From NCBI GenBank assembly GCA_009741485.1, contig CM019216.1, positions 56,727,804 to 56,791,803 on the forward strand: a stretch of 64,000 nucleotides of DNA. The letters are read 5' to 3'. Source of the DNA: Malurus cyaneus samueli. Its lineage: Eukaryota; Chordata; Aves; Passeriformes; Maluridae. Shown here one piece after another: positions 36,927 to 49,470 of this stretch; the stretch's first letter is position 1; every line of letters begins with the position of its first letter. Position numbers and translations under genes: made by a program. Below the pieces are notes generated by a model. That model was not told the origin of the DNA and made no database searches. It saw only the letters and a list, made by a program, of their open reading frames with translations.

Positions 36927-39900
36927 ATCAAATGAGTGATCAGAAAGAAAAATATGATTCACTACTCATTTTGAAAACATCTTTTGAAAAGAAAGTAATT
37001 TTTCTTGAGTTTTCCTGTATAGAAAAACTTAAAAAGCTGAAACCCCAAAAGTAGAACACCAAAATTATACCCTAGTTTCTTCCGCACTTATGGCCTATCT
37101 AAGGAATAAAAGAAATAACTTTTTAAAAGTATTTTCTTTTCAAAATTCTCTCATTTAATTCTATGTCTTTGATAAATGTCACATCTTTTCAGCTGTATGT
37201 AATGTCAGACTTGATTCTTTCTAACTACATTGGGGATTATTTTATATTTTCAGTTTAAAAGATTTTTACTAGGCAATGCAACCCTGTGCTATTAGATAAT
37301 GCTATTTGCTTTTGTTTCTGAGGTCCGTTAAATCAGCAAGATGCCTCATTTTCAGTTATGCCACCATTTCTTCCTACTGTCTTTCTTTGCTGATTGTTGT
37401 CATACCCAGACCTCCAAAGAATGGGGTCATGCATGTACCTTAGTCAAGGTATGAATTTCTGTAGAGATATTCAAATGAAATTAACAATGGTAGAGCAAAA
37501 TATGTCATAAATTTAACTGAGCAACTGAACCTTCTTCCTATATTTATTCTCAATAGTCTAATTGTTACAGAACAGGATACATAAAAAACCCTATATAGTA
37601 AACATTCTTTTCTATTACTTTGTTTCACACTTGAGGTAACTAGATCTAGCTTAAACCATTTTATGATGACACTCATTTTCACTTCAGTTCCCAGACTGAA
37701 GCACAGGAACCATCCATTATTGCCATGACTTTTTTAAAGTAATTCCAATTTCAAAATTCCACACATCTATTATTTAAAATTATAAGCATGAAAAAAATGT
37801 TAATTTCTGTTTCTTGGCTTTCTGGAATATACTTTTTGCTGTGAATTCAGATATATGGATTAAAGCACGTATGGTAGAAAATTCCTAACAGTGTAAAGTA
37901 TTAAGAGCTTGTTAAGCACAACCAATTAAAGTTTTTCTACTATTAAATATAAGGATTAATTCTTTTTACACCTCTAAGTGCTCTGAAGGCATTTTTCAAA
38001 CCTGAAGGAAAAGAATGACCTTTTACAGCCTACTGCATACTCTTGCTAAGAACTGGCTTGTCCTGAGAATGTATCCCATTGATTTTAATGCCACTACTCA
38101 GATGAACAGGTTCATATAAATTAATGCAAGTTTGCATATCTGAGTCTTAAATTAGAAAAGAGACAAACAATGAGGCAAGTTAGTGAGCATTACGAAATAT
38201 TTCAAGTTAATATTTTTTTCCTAATCCCATATTGTAAGAGTAAGAAAGGAATCATCTGCTCTGCTAGAAGTTTCACACATAATTTTCTTAAAGCAACAAA
38301 TAGGCTTCTAGTTACATTAAAGACTTCTCATACAAGCCAGAAGATTCAATGATTCATTCATCTCAAGAATTTTAGAAAATATTTGTTTACTTCTTACATT
38401 TTGTATTCCAACTTTTCTTTAAATTGTCATTCTCTTTTCATTCCCAACCTAGATAAATAAAGTAATTAAAATGTTTGTATATATTTTATTAACAGCTAGA
38501 AACACTTTTTTTCTTGTAAGTAAATATTGTCCTTGACATTCTTCATATGGGAACAAAAAGCAAAGGAGAAATTACAGCAGCTATAAATCAGCTTTGTGGG
38601 TTTGATAATTTAATACATTTTTCACGGGTTGCTCTCTGTCTCTGGCATCCTCATAACAACTCAGTTGGCATGCAGCTTTTCAGTCTCATCTCTTTCCTCC
38701 ACTCTCTTTTCCTTCCCAGTATAATATACTTCAAAGGAGTTTAGATTCCAAGCAGTGTTTTGCCAGGTGTACAAGCCAAAGGCTCATCTTTTAATCCCTT
38801 ACATTCGCATGATCCAATTCTGCAGATTAAAAATTATTTCATTCTTTTATTGTATGGGCAGAGCAATGAATATTATTGTAGATTTAGTAACTCTAAGTGG
38901 GCTATGCTGATGAGCTAACTTAATCCTTTGGAAGGGGATAATAGGGTAATAAAGCACGAAGGAATACTCTTAGTCATGTCTCTCTGGTATTCTGACAATT
39001 GCACCCTGTTCTAAAGCAGTCTCGTGTAAAGCCACCAAAGAAAAAATGACTGTATTCTTCAGCTACGTCCGTGCCTGTGTCAGTCATTTTAATGAGTCAC
39101 AGGAGGAGGGAAAGTGCAGGAACAAATTAAAAACAACAGTATTTTTCTCCCTTCCCCCCAACAAAAGAAAGTGAGAATAGTTACAATTTCATTTGCTTTT
39201 AAAGCACAGCACTTGGGTAATAAACGTCCCCTGCAAATGTGCTGAGCAAACACCTCCGCATTCATCAATATGCGGGAGCTGTTTATTGCCTCATAAACTT
39301 GGAAGCAAGTGATATTGTCTCCTAAATCAATGGTTGCGTGGACATCCTAGGCACTGTAGGAGAACAGTACATCCAGACAATGCTGATACTTAAATTAATG
39401 GTTCTAGTAATGACTGAAAGGCGCTTTGTCACTCCTAAAAATGTTAGATATAGATTAAAGTATGCCTAGGACACAATGTATATATGTTGTGACAGGAATG
39501 TGTATATGTATGTGTCTCGTTATAGTTTTTACTACTTTGGCATAAAAACTTACTGCTCCATGCAGTTTTGATTCAAATGTGGGTTGAGCTGCCAAGGTAG
39601 GGTCAAACTTGGTTTAAGCTTAGTTTATATACCAGTTTCTAAATCTATAGGAAGTATGGCTTGAAATGTGAAACTCTTTTAGCTTTATCAATTTCAAACC
39701 AGATTAAAGAACTAACAATAATTTGAATTCCATTATATCAATTATCTGAAAATTATTTATTTAATACTGTGAAATTTTTTATAAATACTGTGAATAAATA
39801 CTGTGTCATTGCACAGTAGGTTTCTGATCTGCAGGGTCCCAAGCTGATCCTATCTTCTTTACCTGAAAGGAGAGAATGTGCAGCTGGAAGGCACCGATCC

Positions 39901-41230
39901 TTCCTAAGTGTTCAAGGCGCAAAGTCAGTGTAGGAGAAGCTGTGACAAGAGTCGAGGAAGGGCTCACTGATCAAGTGTTGTGTTTTGCTTTCTTCTCCTT
40001 GCAGTGTCCATATTGCAACAAGAAGGACTAATTGCTTCCTGAGCAACTGTAACTTTAATAACAGCAGGGAAATGCAGCAGAATGTGAATTAGACTGCCAT
40101 CAGACTGCATGCCATGGGTCCCAGGCAAACATGAGTAGCTCGTGCTTTTCATGCTGTTGAGGGAAACTAATTCAGAAATAATATCGGTGCACTTACCCTC
40201 ACCACTGTCTCATCTTCTCAAGGCAATCAGCCATGCTGCTAGAGCGTCCCCTATTTTGCAGCGGAAAAGCACAAAGGTACTGAAAGGAAAAATACTTCTC
40301 ATCTCTTTCTCATCTTTTACCCCAGAATGATTTACTAATGAAATACTAATACTACACTATAGTGGAGGTTTTCCATCCTCAGATTGTTCTGGGCAGATCC
40401 TCCTGTGTAAAGGAGCAGCAGTACACTTTTTGAAATAATTATTTATTTATGGAGTGTTTTCTCATGATAAATTGCATTTCTGAAGATTTTATGTAGGCAT
40501 TTAGTACCACAAGTTTCATTTCTGCAAGCAGTGATGCACTCCTACTGATGTCCCAGGAGAGCACAGTATGAACTCCTTACCAAGCCTATGTACTATTATG
40601 ATTTTAATCTTTAACTTCAAATACTCTTTGAATTAGGCATGTCCATTAGAGCAGTAGAATTGTTTTCTGATTAGCAAAATGGGGGGTTTTGGGTAGGTAG
40701 AATTCCGAGTGGGCTTTCTTCAAATTTTGCAAAGCAAACACTTGCTTTCATTAAGTGAAACTGTTATCTGCAAAAGGCAAATATTTTGCTAAACATCAAA
40801 CCTCTCATAATGTAGCAGCTTAAAATGAAAAAAATAAAATTGTAATTTCTGGGTAAAGTCGATAGGAGTCCAATTCAGATTTCAGGGTTTTTTTATGACA
40901 TCATTACTAGCATTCAAGCAGTGCTCAGAAAGAGTAAACCAGCTGAATAGCCTTATGCCACTGTCTTACATATTCTAAAATGGGTAATAGTGAACAGAAA
41001 ATTAAGCATGCATATGTAACATGACACAGTTGCAATGAAGCATAGCAAAATTTCAGGCTGCCTGTGCAAAAGCTGTGCACCACTGAGCCCTGACTTAATA
41101 GCTCTCTCTATATAGTTTTGTTGTAGCCTGGATAGAATACTAGGTATGTGTCTGATTTATCGTGTCACTAGAAATGCAGCTGATAAACAAAGCAAATCCA
41201 GAGAATGGGAACAGGGAGATGAACTCACAT

Positions 41231-41238
41231 AAAAAAAA

Positions 41239-41305
<67 letters not shown>
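41231..41305 (+). repeat. Very long poly(A) tract
   Basis: There are eight A, one C, then 66 uninterrupted A bases (41240-41305). No poly(A) signal or recognisable retrocopy lies immediately upstream. The length is unlikely to be exact in an assembly. The poly-Phe frame on the other strand is an artefact. Confidence 0.95.
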
Positions 41306-41307
<2 letters not shown>

Positions 41308-42349
41308 ATAAAAAACCCAAAAGTACATTTTTACAGGATAAAAATGCTAAGGAGAAAGAAAAATTACCTTACTGTAAAGCAAAGACAAAATCAAGAAAAC
41401 TCCTTTAGGAATAATGGAGTACAATCCCAAAAGGAGGAGCAGAAGACTTAGCCATTGGCAATTTAAACAATGTTTGGCAAAACAATAGAAAATTAGTATC
41501 CAGTAGTGTTCTCTGTTATCAGGATTTGGTTTTGGTGATGGAAAAGCATCTCCCTCTTGTTTCCTCGCAGGGAATGAAATAAGTGGTTCTTAGTGTTTTC
41601 TCACCACAGAGAAGAAAATAATAAATTTCTATTGCCTAGTGAAGCAGCAGCCAAATATTTGTATTTATGCTCAGAAGAGCATTGCAAGATTTTTAACAGG
41701 TGAAATACAGGTTTTCACATGGAGGAGCTGCCCCTGGTGTTGCCCTTTCATTCTGAAAAAGGCAGTTTCCAGGCAAAGTTCAGGGTGTGGCACCCTTGAA
41801 ATACAGAAGATGAATGCTATAAATCCTGAATATTTAAGAAGTATGTATGTTTGGTACTTTCTGGAAACAAGATGTATTTCATAGCTACAAAGGAACAGGT
41901 GCAAAGCTATGGTATATTGTGTGGGGCTCCCAAGCACAACCATAGAATAATTCTCTCTTTCCATGGACATATCCTGAGCCTCATGCTTCCCCTTCATGGC
42001 ACTTAGTTCAGCCTGCTTGGTAACAACAACTTCTGCTTTGCCGAGAATGGCTCTGAGTTCTTATTGTCTGCATCCTTTCCACTTCGTTTGCAGTCCCTGA
42101 CCACTTTGATCCTCCTTTGTTCCTTTTACAGCCCTCTATGGACATGCTCTCTCCTCCACTCTTTCAGCCCTAGTCCTTTCATGACCTTGCTCTACCCGTA
42201 CTTTCTCTGTCACTCCTGCCCTAATATTCATCAGCTTTCTGTGTTTTCTCCTCTGGTGCCTTTTTAAACCATCTAAATTAGGTACATTCACACAGGCAAC
42301 ATTCCATATGCACCTTTTAGTTGGAAAGTGGCTGCACTGCTGGAATTTA

Positions 42350-42395
42350 AGTGGATATATTGCCTTTGACTTCAGTGAGGCCAAGATTTTAATCT
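42350..42395. repeat. Ancient interspersed repeat fragment (unnamed)
   Basis: The core TTGCCTTTGACTTCAGTGAG and the following GCCAAGATTTTA resemble the common amniote pattern TTGACTTCAATGGGGCCAGGATTT. It is related to the fragment in the ARID1B intron near 2740. Confidence 0.4.
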
Positions 42396-43145
42396 TACAA
42401 AACTCATACTTCTTTACTGTCTCAAAAGCAGGAAATTACAAAGTCCCTAGGAAGTACAAATACAGTTATTTGTGCCATACAAAATGCCTGGTTATAAGAC
42501 TATTACTTGCTTGGCTTTTCAGTTCTAACAGAATACTTTGGCAGGCTTTCTGCAAAGGTTAACCAAGTTAGATAAATAAGAGCCTGGTGCACTTAGATAT
42601 TTTATCATTCCATAACGTGTCTTCTTCTATCTGTGTATTCAGCCAGAAGAATGTTGGCCATATTCCTGTCTCATTTCTAAATGTTGGCAAGCTAACTGTA
42701 ATCAAGGTATTCCTTTTAACAGGATTGATTCAAGGCTAAATGGAGCTTTCTACTCCTTGCAGCTCTGGGTCCTTCGAAAATTGGGGAACATTGAATTTGC
42801 AAATAAAAGTAGCAGCCCTGCAGTTTTTCCCTCACTACTTTTGTTTTCCATCCTTTTTCCTTGTTATTAATGGGAACTTTCTCTTCACTTCTCTTTTAAT
42901 ATTTGTTACTCTACCTTGTTCTTCCTCATACCTGAAGACTGTGTGACATTCAGCCCTCTTCATTCTTGATGCCTGATTTCTCCTTCCGCTGGCCCATCAT
43001 CTTACCTCTTTCTGTAACCCTGAAAGACACATAATGGGAGAGGAATAGAGGCAGTAGATGCTCACTGTAAATTACTTAGAGAAAGAGAAGAATGAGAAAG
43101 TATTAAAAAAAAGTGGTTGAGAATACCCAAAGATAGAGGAACAAA

Positions 43146-43189
43146 AATAGCACCTGAAAGCAAAGAATAGCACCTGGAAGAAAGCAAAG
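43146..43189 (+). repeat. Imperfect tandem duplication
   Basis: AATAGCACCTGAAAGCAAAG (43146-43165) is followed directly by AATAGCACCTGGAAGAAAGC and AAAG (43166-43189). The second unit has a 4-base insertion. The surroundings are purine-rich. Confidence 0.85.
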
Positions 43190-43519
43190 AGGGGGAAAAA
43201 AAAAATTAAAAAAAGCCGAAAAAGAAGTGTTTTAAGCGGGGACTGTGCTTAAAGTTTATATAGTAGACTTGGTCAAACTTTATGAAGAAAGAAGACGAAC
43301 AATAGAAAATGTAGGAAAATCATGGAGACCTCTAAATGGGCAAAAGAAAAGTGGCAGGAAGAAAGAAATGAGGTAAAGAAATTAAAGTTTGAAGTTGTTC
43401 TATTGCACTGTGTTTCAGATTTTGATGGAACTGTTACATCCAAAGGATCCATATGAGGTAATAAGCATGTATAAAACCATTAAAAAATTAATTATTATTT
43501 AGGCAAGACACATTATTTT

Positions 43520-43575
43520 GTCCCTGATTCAACACAGCACTCAAGCACTGGGTTAATTCCCATGAAGTCAAGCAA
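43520..43575. repeat. Ancient interspersed repeat fragment (unnamed)
   Basis: The order CCCTGATTCAACACAGCACT, CAAGCACTGGGTTAA and TTCCCATGAAGTCAAG resembles the amniote pattern 'CCTGATTCAGCAAAGCACTTAAGCAC ... CCCATTGAAGTCAATGG'. I cannot name the family with certainty. Confidence 0.45.
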
Positions 43576-45400
43576 AACTAAGTATTTTACTAAAATGAGT
43601 CTATGCTCCCTCCAGACTACTCAAGATGTATTGGTTGAATACTCTGCACTGAGAGTTTGGGATTTATGTTGTTCAAACACAAGAGCTATCTCTAGGCTTC
43701 TCAGTGATTTTAGCAAAATAAGTGAATAGGAAAGGGCTTGAAGGAAAAGGTGGAGCTGGGCTGGGTAGTCGAGGGTAAAACTTCCTGCTCATATAGTCCC
43801 AGGGCACAAAGTTATTCTTTCCTTCTTTCTCCCAGCAGCACCTTTTATGCCAGTGTCTCCTTGGCGTCCAATCTCGTTGCCCAAAGCTCTGACACAGTCA
43901 AAGTTGATGGCATTTTACTGTTGTATGATGTTTCCAGCCAGCTGCTGATACAGCCAGCCCTGTGCAATGCTGCTGCCTTGTGTGCTCCCATCCAGATTTT
44001 GTTCCACACAAAAGCTGGGCACCAGGTCTGACAGACCCGGGAAGCACTTACTGCACTAATACAGAGCTAAAGATCATGGGATCCTTATCCAGCAGAACAC
44101 TAACACAGCAAATGAAACACACAGTGTTTCATTTTCATTGTTAGAGAAGCTCCAGTCCCTTCTTCACCCACCAATCTACTGGAGATGTCATTGCCCCATT
44201 TTCTAACTCTGCACATGCTCTGGGTCTATCATACAGAGACCAACCAATAAACCATTCACCATCCATAGTTATTCTGCACATGAAGTCACATTCCATATTT
44301 CAATAATTGGTCTGATATCTTCTTTACTCTGGTATGATTTGAGTTTCGAGGCTGGGTTGAGCAGAGCTAGGATCTGTTTTTGGCAGAGATGAAGTTGTAA
44401 TTGAATCATGATAAAAGTGAATAAATTAAATTCCATCCATTTATTGCCACCCAAAAAAGCATCTATTAAGGGCTTTCACAAAACAGTTTGTGCACTAAAT
44501 CTCACATACACCTCAGCACATTTCTAAGAAATTGGTAAATGCATCACATAGTAAAACATTCCGGTTACCACCTTGTTGGCCAGTGTTCACATCAACTCCT
44601 GTAGGATTTGAGGGTCACTCTCTCCTCTGAATATCAACTCAGTACTTTCTTCCTATTCCCTAGGGAAATGAGGATGTCTTAGGCACCTATGGATCAGCAG
44701 CTTTCAGGAGCTTTTAGTTTCAAATGAACAGAAAGGAAGTTTTTCAGTGGGCAACAAGGGAGATAAGAAATCTTCTAATAAAGATTTCACTTCTCAGTGA
44801 CATAAGCATCCACGCAGGCAGGAGGCAGGTTGAAGGCATACTGGCAGCAGATAAATCCTCCAGCTCCACTTTCCTTATCCCATCTCTGCATCACAATACA
44901 TTGAGTTGTCATCTGCCATTTGTGTATTCATTCTAATTCTTTCTGCCTTGTTATTCTGTCAATTTCTTAATCTATTTACACTGACTTTATTTTCAGTGTG
45001 TCTATTGTGACAGCAAATCCTAGAATTGCCTTGGGTGTTGTCTGAATATGGCCATTATCAAATCATAATGTCTACCCAGATGAGGAACTGTAAAGGCCCT
45101 AGGCGTCAGTAGGAGTCCTTAACAGCTGCTTGCAGTTTAGACCTGCATATCAATTTCCACCTTGGAGGATCTGCTGCAGTATTATAAGGTGAATAGGCAG
45201 TGCGTGTATTAAAATTTGGATTAGTGGCTCAACCAAAACGTTCCCTTTCCCTCCCTCTCTCTCTTTGTCTCTCTTTTTTCACATTAATAAACTTGCTATC
45301 TCCATCTTTTGTTGGTAAACTATATAAAAATGCAAATGATCCAGAATCCAATTAATTTCTGGAAGGTTGCAGCTGTTTTGGGCCCTATTCACAAAGACAT

Positions 45401-45449
45401 GTGGTGTGCGTGCGTGTGTGTGTGTGTGTGTGTGTATGCGTGTGTATGC
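45401..45449 (+). repeat. (TG)n microsatellite
   Basis: A TG run of about 49 bp with TGCG and TATG interruptions. Confidence 0.95.
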
Positions 45450-48249
45450 ATCTGATTGCTAAGAAAATCAGGCCTTATTATTGAAGCCTTGACTCTCAAA
45501 ATTTGAGCTATTGTTCACTGCCAGTGCTGATGCAAACAGATAATTTCCAAATTGTATTCCACGTTTATTAAAGTGGTAGAAAATGTGGCTAATTTCAGAC
45601 AAAGCTGAGAAAAGGTGGAGCTTGAGAGCTGAAATAGGAGATCTGGGAAATCTGTTTCTATTACAACAAAGAAAAGTTTATCTAATATCTCAAAAAGCAT
45701 TAATTACTGTGAGGCACAGGCGAACACATTGTGGATTTCTTCATCTGTTTTGTCATTCTTCATTGCTTTATTCTACTACTGTGAGTTCTTTGGCTTCATT
45801 TGGTGTTTTGATTTGGGGTTTGGTTGGTTTTTTTTCTCTGCTGATAGCTAATGTGTAGTTATGAAATTGAGACCATCCTGGGAATATTTTTCATTATCCC
45901 AGCTCAGGCTTTGAACAGAAATTTATCAGGGCCAGACAGTTTGAAGCAACATATATAATTGTTCCCATTACTGGTTGAATTTGGGCAAGACACTCAGGAC
46001 TGATTTCTCAATCTATATTTTTATATTAAAGGGCTCCATTTATGGCTGCCCAGTTTGCACCTGAAGCTGAAGCAACGAACATCAAAACATGCATTAACAA
46101 CATTGTGAGCACATATGTCTTGATCTCATGTGTATCTCTTCTCTCACATTAATATGTTTTCTGTGAGCAACAAAATCAACAACATCTAATTTTCTATTAT
46201 ATTTATGTCTTCATCTCCTCCAGTCTGCCTTCTTTACTGTATAATACAGGTTCAGTATATTTCTGTCACTGGGATATTAGTACTCTGTCTCCTCTGCCTC
46301 CTCCTAAGCCCAAAGGAGTTCAATATCCATGAGATCTCCTCCCCTGTTCTCTTCTATTTTTTTAAGTTGGCCAACAGTTTAAAATATATGCAAGTGAAGG
46401 GGGCCAGGGCTGACTGTAGCATAATCATAGAACAGGCTGAAAAGGGGACTTTTTCCTTAGCTGTAAAATATCTGGGAATCTTACTTCATTTGTTCTTAAA
46501 CCAAGGGTTTAGTATTTTTCTAGAACAGTCAGTAAAGAAGTACAGACACTACTGATAAGGAAAGGTGAACTTAGAAACATAATTTGTCATCTTTATAGTT
46601 ACAAGTTGGTGAAATTAAAGCCATCATGGAAGTCCTACATTTCAGGTACATGGGAGCCTATTAGACATATGTAGAGCAAGCCCTTCTCAGTTTATTATAG
46701 TCAGCAGTTTCAACAGTGAGTGCATGCAAGGCTAAATTCAGCCTTACNCAGTGAGCTCATGTTAAGTCGGAGCACCATATAAATCCCACTTGAGCTCTAA
46801 AAATAGAATTCTGAAGTGGAATTTAAAGCCCTGTGGTAGCGTCTAGTACAGGCAGGAATTTAACAAAGAGGAGACAATTTTTGCAATAGCCTCTCTAAAT
46901 ACAGTCTCCCCCGCACCAACCCACAGAGGCAGCAATCAGGCCAGTTTCACCAAGCATGGCTTTTCACTGAATAAGGTGCTGAGGTGTCTTGATTAATAAG
47001 AATAGGCTTCTCCATGGGCAATAAACTGAAGGTTGCTCTGTTCCCTGGGACAGAGCTAAAGCTTTTGATCAGATAACTGGGGTTTTAAGTTAAATATTTT
47101 ACAAGGGAAAGCTTTTCTTCTTTTGGCTTTGTTGTGGCTGATAACGTACAGAGATAATGCATATTGGGAGCACTGATAACAGAACAAATAAGCAGATCTA
47201 CGGCAAGAAAAATGGCAGACTCCCATCTCAAGCACTGTTCTGGAAAGCCTGGGAGAGGAGAGATACAATCGATAAGGTTATGTGTGGATCAGCTGTAACT
47301 GCTTGTCTTTCTGCCAAAGCAACTTTCAGTGTTAGAGCCCTGCAGTTGAGCTTACCATTGCAGGGCAAAATCAGGATGTAGTCCTTGTGCAGGATACTTT
47401 ATTTTCACTGTCATGTAATAGTCTCTGAAAAAAAAAGCAGTGAGGGTTCAGGTGATGTCTTCATTCAGAAGCCCTGAGAAGCACCGAAGAGTTCTCAGAA
47501 TAGCAGCTCTGGTAGAGGCATTAGGACAGACAGCAAACTCCCCTGTTACTTGCCATAGTCTGGAACACAAAAATTATATCACAAAATTATGCAATATATA
47601 AGGTCTTAAAATTGAGAGAGTCCTTGCATGGAAAGGAGACAAATTTAGAAGAGTGTAAGTAACAGCTCCATCTGCTGATGTCATCTTTATAGCAATTTAT
47701 TTAAGCCTCTTTTATATAGCTCCTATGCCTTCTCAGCCTTCTTTCAAATTTAGATCCTTTTCTTCTTTCCCAGTTGGCATCATTATCTGAAATAATTCAG
47801 ATTTCATTATAGTGAACAAAGTACAGATATTCTTTAAGGTAGCAACTACACTGGAAGATTATTGGAGATCCTGGCAAAATTGTCCTAGATCACTAGATAA
47901 GGTGATCTCTGTCATAATTCATTTGAGAGTAGAAGGAAGGATAGTCTGTCCCTCTGGTATAAGAAATGTCCTGTTATAAGTAATCAAAGAAAATAAATTG
48001 ATTCATGTGAGTTAAGAAGAAATACCTGAAACGATATAATTTTTTTAAAGTACCTACCTCTGTAAGGTGTGCATTGCCTTCTGCCAGGACTAGTTATCCT
48101 TAATCTGTATTGACGGAAAGTTCAAGATACCTACCATTTGTCTGAATTGCATAACATGTGTGTTACTCATTCCCTCATCTTAGTCAACCACGTTTTGAAT
48201 ATCCCAGATGCAGCAATACTTTAGAAGAATGCAAGATCATTTTAAGAGC

Positions 48250-49470
48250 CATTGCTAATAAAACCAAAGGCCCATCTAGTTTTCTGTAACTTCCAATGCA
48301 TGACAATCTACTTGATTTGTAACCCCTTTTGTTCTGTGCATCCACAATATCAGGAAATTATTTTTTTTCACATCTATCATGGTGTTTGTTTTAAATGTGG
48401 TTCTTAATATCTTCATTTGATGTTCCCTAGTTTTCATGCAGGAAGGATCAAGATCCATCCTTCTCATGGTGTTCATGATTTCTCAGATTTCTGTCATATC
48501 CTTACAGGTCATCCTCCTTTTCAGGATGAAGTGTGCTAGCATCTCCTGTTGTAGTTGCTGAGTGGCTTTTCTTAGTATGATGCCTGCTTTACCACTTTGA
48601 TCATTTTTGTAGCTTTCCTCTGAAATTTTCTGTTTTACCTGTATCATTTTTGAAAAAAAGTGGACCTGACAGTATTCAGTACACATTTTTCAGTGTGGGG
48701 TTGAGTGATGGTTTTCTGTAGCAGCACAGTGATGTTCTCTGTTTTGTTCTTCATTTATTTCCTAATGTTTTCTAACATTTGACTTACCTTCTTGACTGCT
48801 ATTAAGCATCAGGCTGACATTTTTGTAGGACTATCTGTCATAACCCCAGAACTATCTTCTAAGTAGTAATGATCAACTCCATCATATTAATATGTGGAGT
48901 TAGAATTGGTTTTCCCATGTGCACTGCTTTCCATTTATCTACAGTGAATTTCATTTGTCATTTAATTGCCCAGTCACTCCGACTCATAAGGTTCCTCTGC
49001 AGGTTTATTTGGTCACTGCTTGCCCTTGCTGTCTTGAATAGCTCTGTATTCTCATCAAACTTCCTGACTTTCCTATTCACCCACTTTCCCAAATCACCTA
49101 TTAATACAGTGACTATACCAGTTGCCTGCTCAGATCCCACTGAAACTCCAAGGGTGAAACACCCTCTGTTGCAAAGAACTGTTCATTTCCTCTGTTTCTT
49201 GTCCACTTAACAGTTTCTCATATATGCAGGGATCTTTCCCTTTATTCCATTCATTGATCAGCTTTCTTAAAAGCATTTGATGAAGGATTTTTTAGGAGAA
49301 CTTTGGAAATTCAGGTGAATTGTATCAACTGAATTAACACCATCCACACACATTGATCTCTCTACAGAAGTCTAGGAAATTTGTAAGACTGTCCATTATA
49401 AAAGCCGTGTTGACTTTTCCAAGTTGGTCAAGGATATTACCTCCTCTTTCTTAGGCTATTAGTAATTTTA
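48250..49470 (-). mobile_element. Ancient CR1/L3-like LINE, end of ORF2 and 3' region
   Basis: The + strand follows the reverse complement of an old amniote CR1 over about 1.2 kb. The block order is AAAGGCCCATCTAGTTTTCT near the 3' end, TTTCTGTCATATCCTTACAG, TTTGATCATTTTTGTAGC, GCTTTCCATTTATCTACAGT, AATTTCATTTGTCATTTAAT, GCCCAGTCACTC, TTCACCCACTTTCCCAAATC and AAAGCCGTGTTGACTTTTCC. On the minus strand a frame at 48958-49140 carries KFDENTELF followed by a DWAIK segment. This lines up with the reverse-transcriptase KFADDTKLF...DWATK region, so the catalytic FADD is now FDEN. A stop codon follows DWAIK, before QMKFTVDKWK. The element is a long-dead copy on the minus strand, older than the CR1 fragments at 18-20 and 29 kb. 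The upstream limit near 49470 is uncertain. Confidence 0.85.

Larger units (their letters stand above)
29867..41230. other. Intergenic AT-rich sequence
   Basis: No gene is recognised across this stretch. It contains a low-complexity TTGG/TTTTG tract (31657-31740), inverted repeats at 31843-31900 and 36612-36634, a GC-richer patch at about 33500-33760, a T-rich tract (35191-35230) and an A-rich tract (36883-36926). A motif-rich segment at about 38880-39480 could be conserved non-coding DNA. No CR1 of recognisable age is seen in the interval. Confidence 0.5.
41306..48249. other. Intergenic sequence
   Basis: No gene is recognised. Old repeat-like motifs occur at about 42350-42395 and 43520-43575. 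A 20-24 bp imperfect duplication lies at 43146-43189 and a TG microsatellite at 45401-45449. One undetermined base (N) lies at 46748. Open frames of up to 116 codons (46205-46552, hydrophobic start) have no family resemblance. Confidence 0.5.

Noticed and set aside
38460..38480. Isolated AATAAA-type hexamers across the intergenic region as gene ends
   Set aside because: They are frequent by chance in AT-rich sequence, and no upstream exons were found.
38933..38950. Near match (15 of 18) to the I-SceI homing endonuclease site
   Set aside because: Three mismatches, and there is no biological reason for such a site in a bird genome. Chance resemblance.
41140..41328. 62-codon poly-Phe frame on the minus strand
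   Set aside because: It is the translation of the poly(A) tract.
46205..46552. 116-codon + frame with a hydrophobic N-terminus
   Set aside because: No recognisable domain and no supporting signals. Probably chance.
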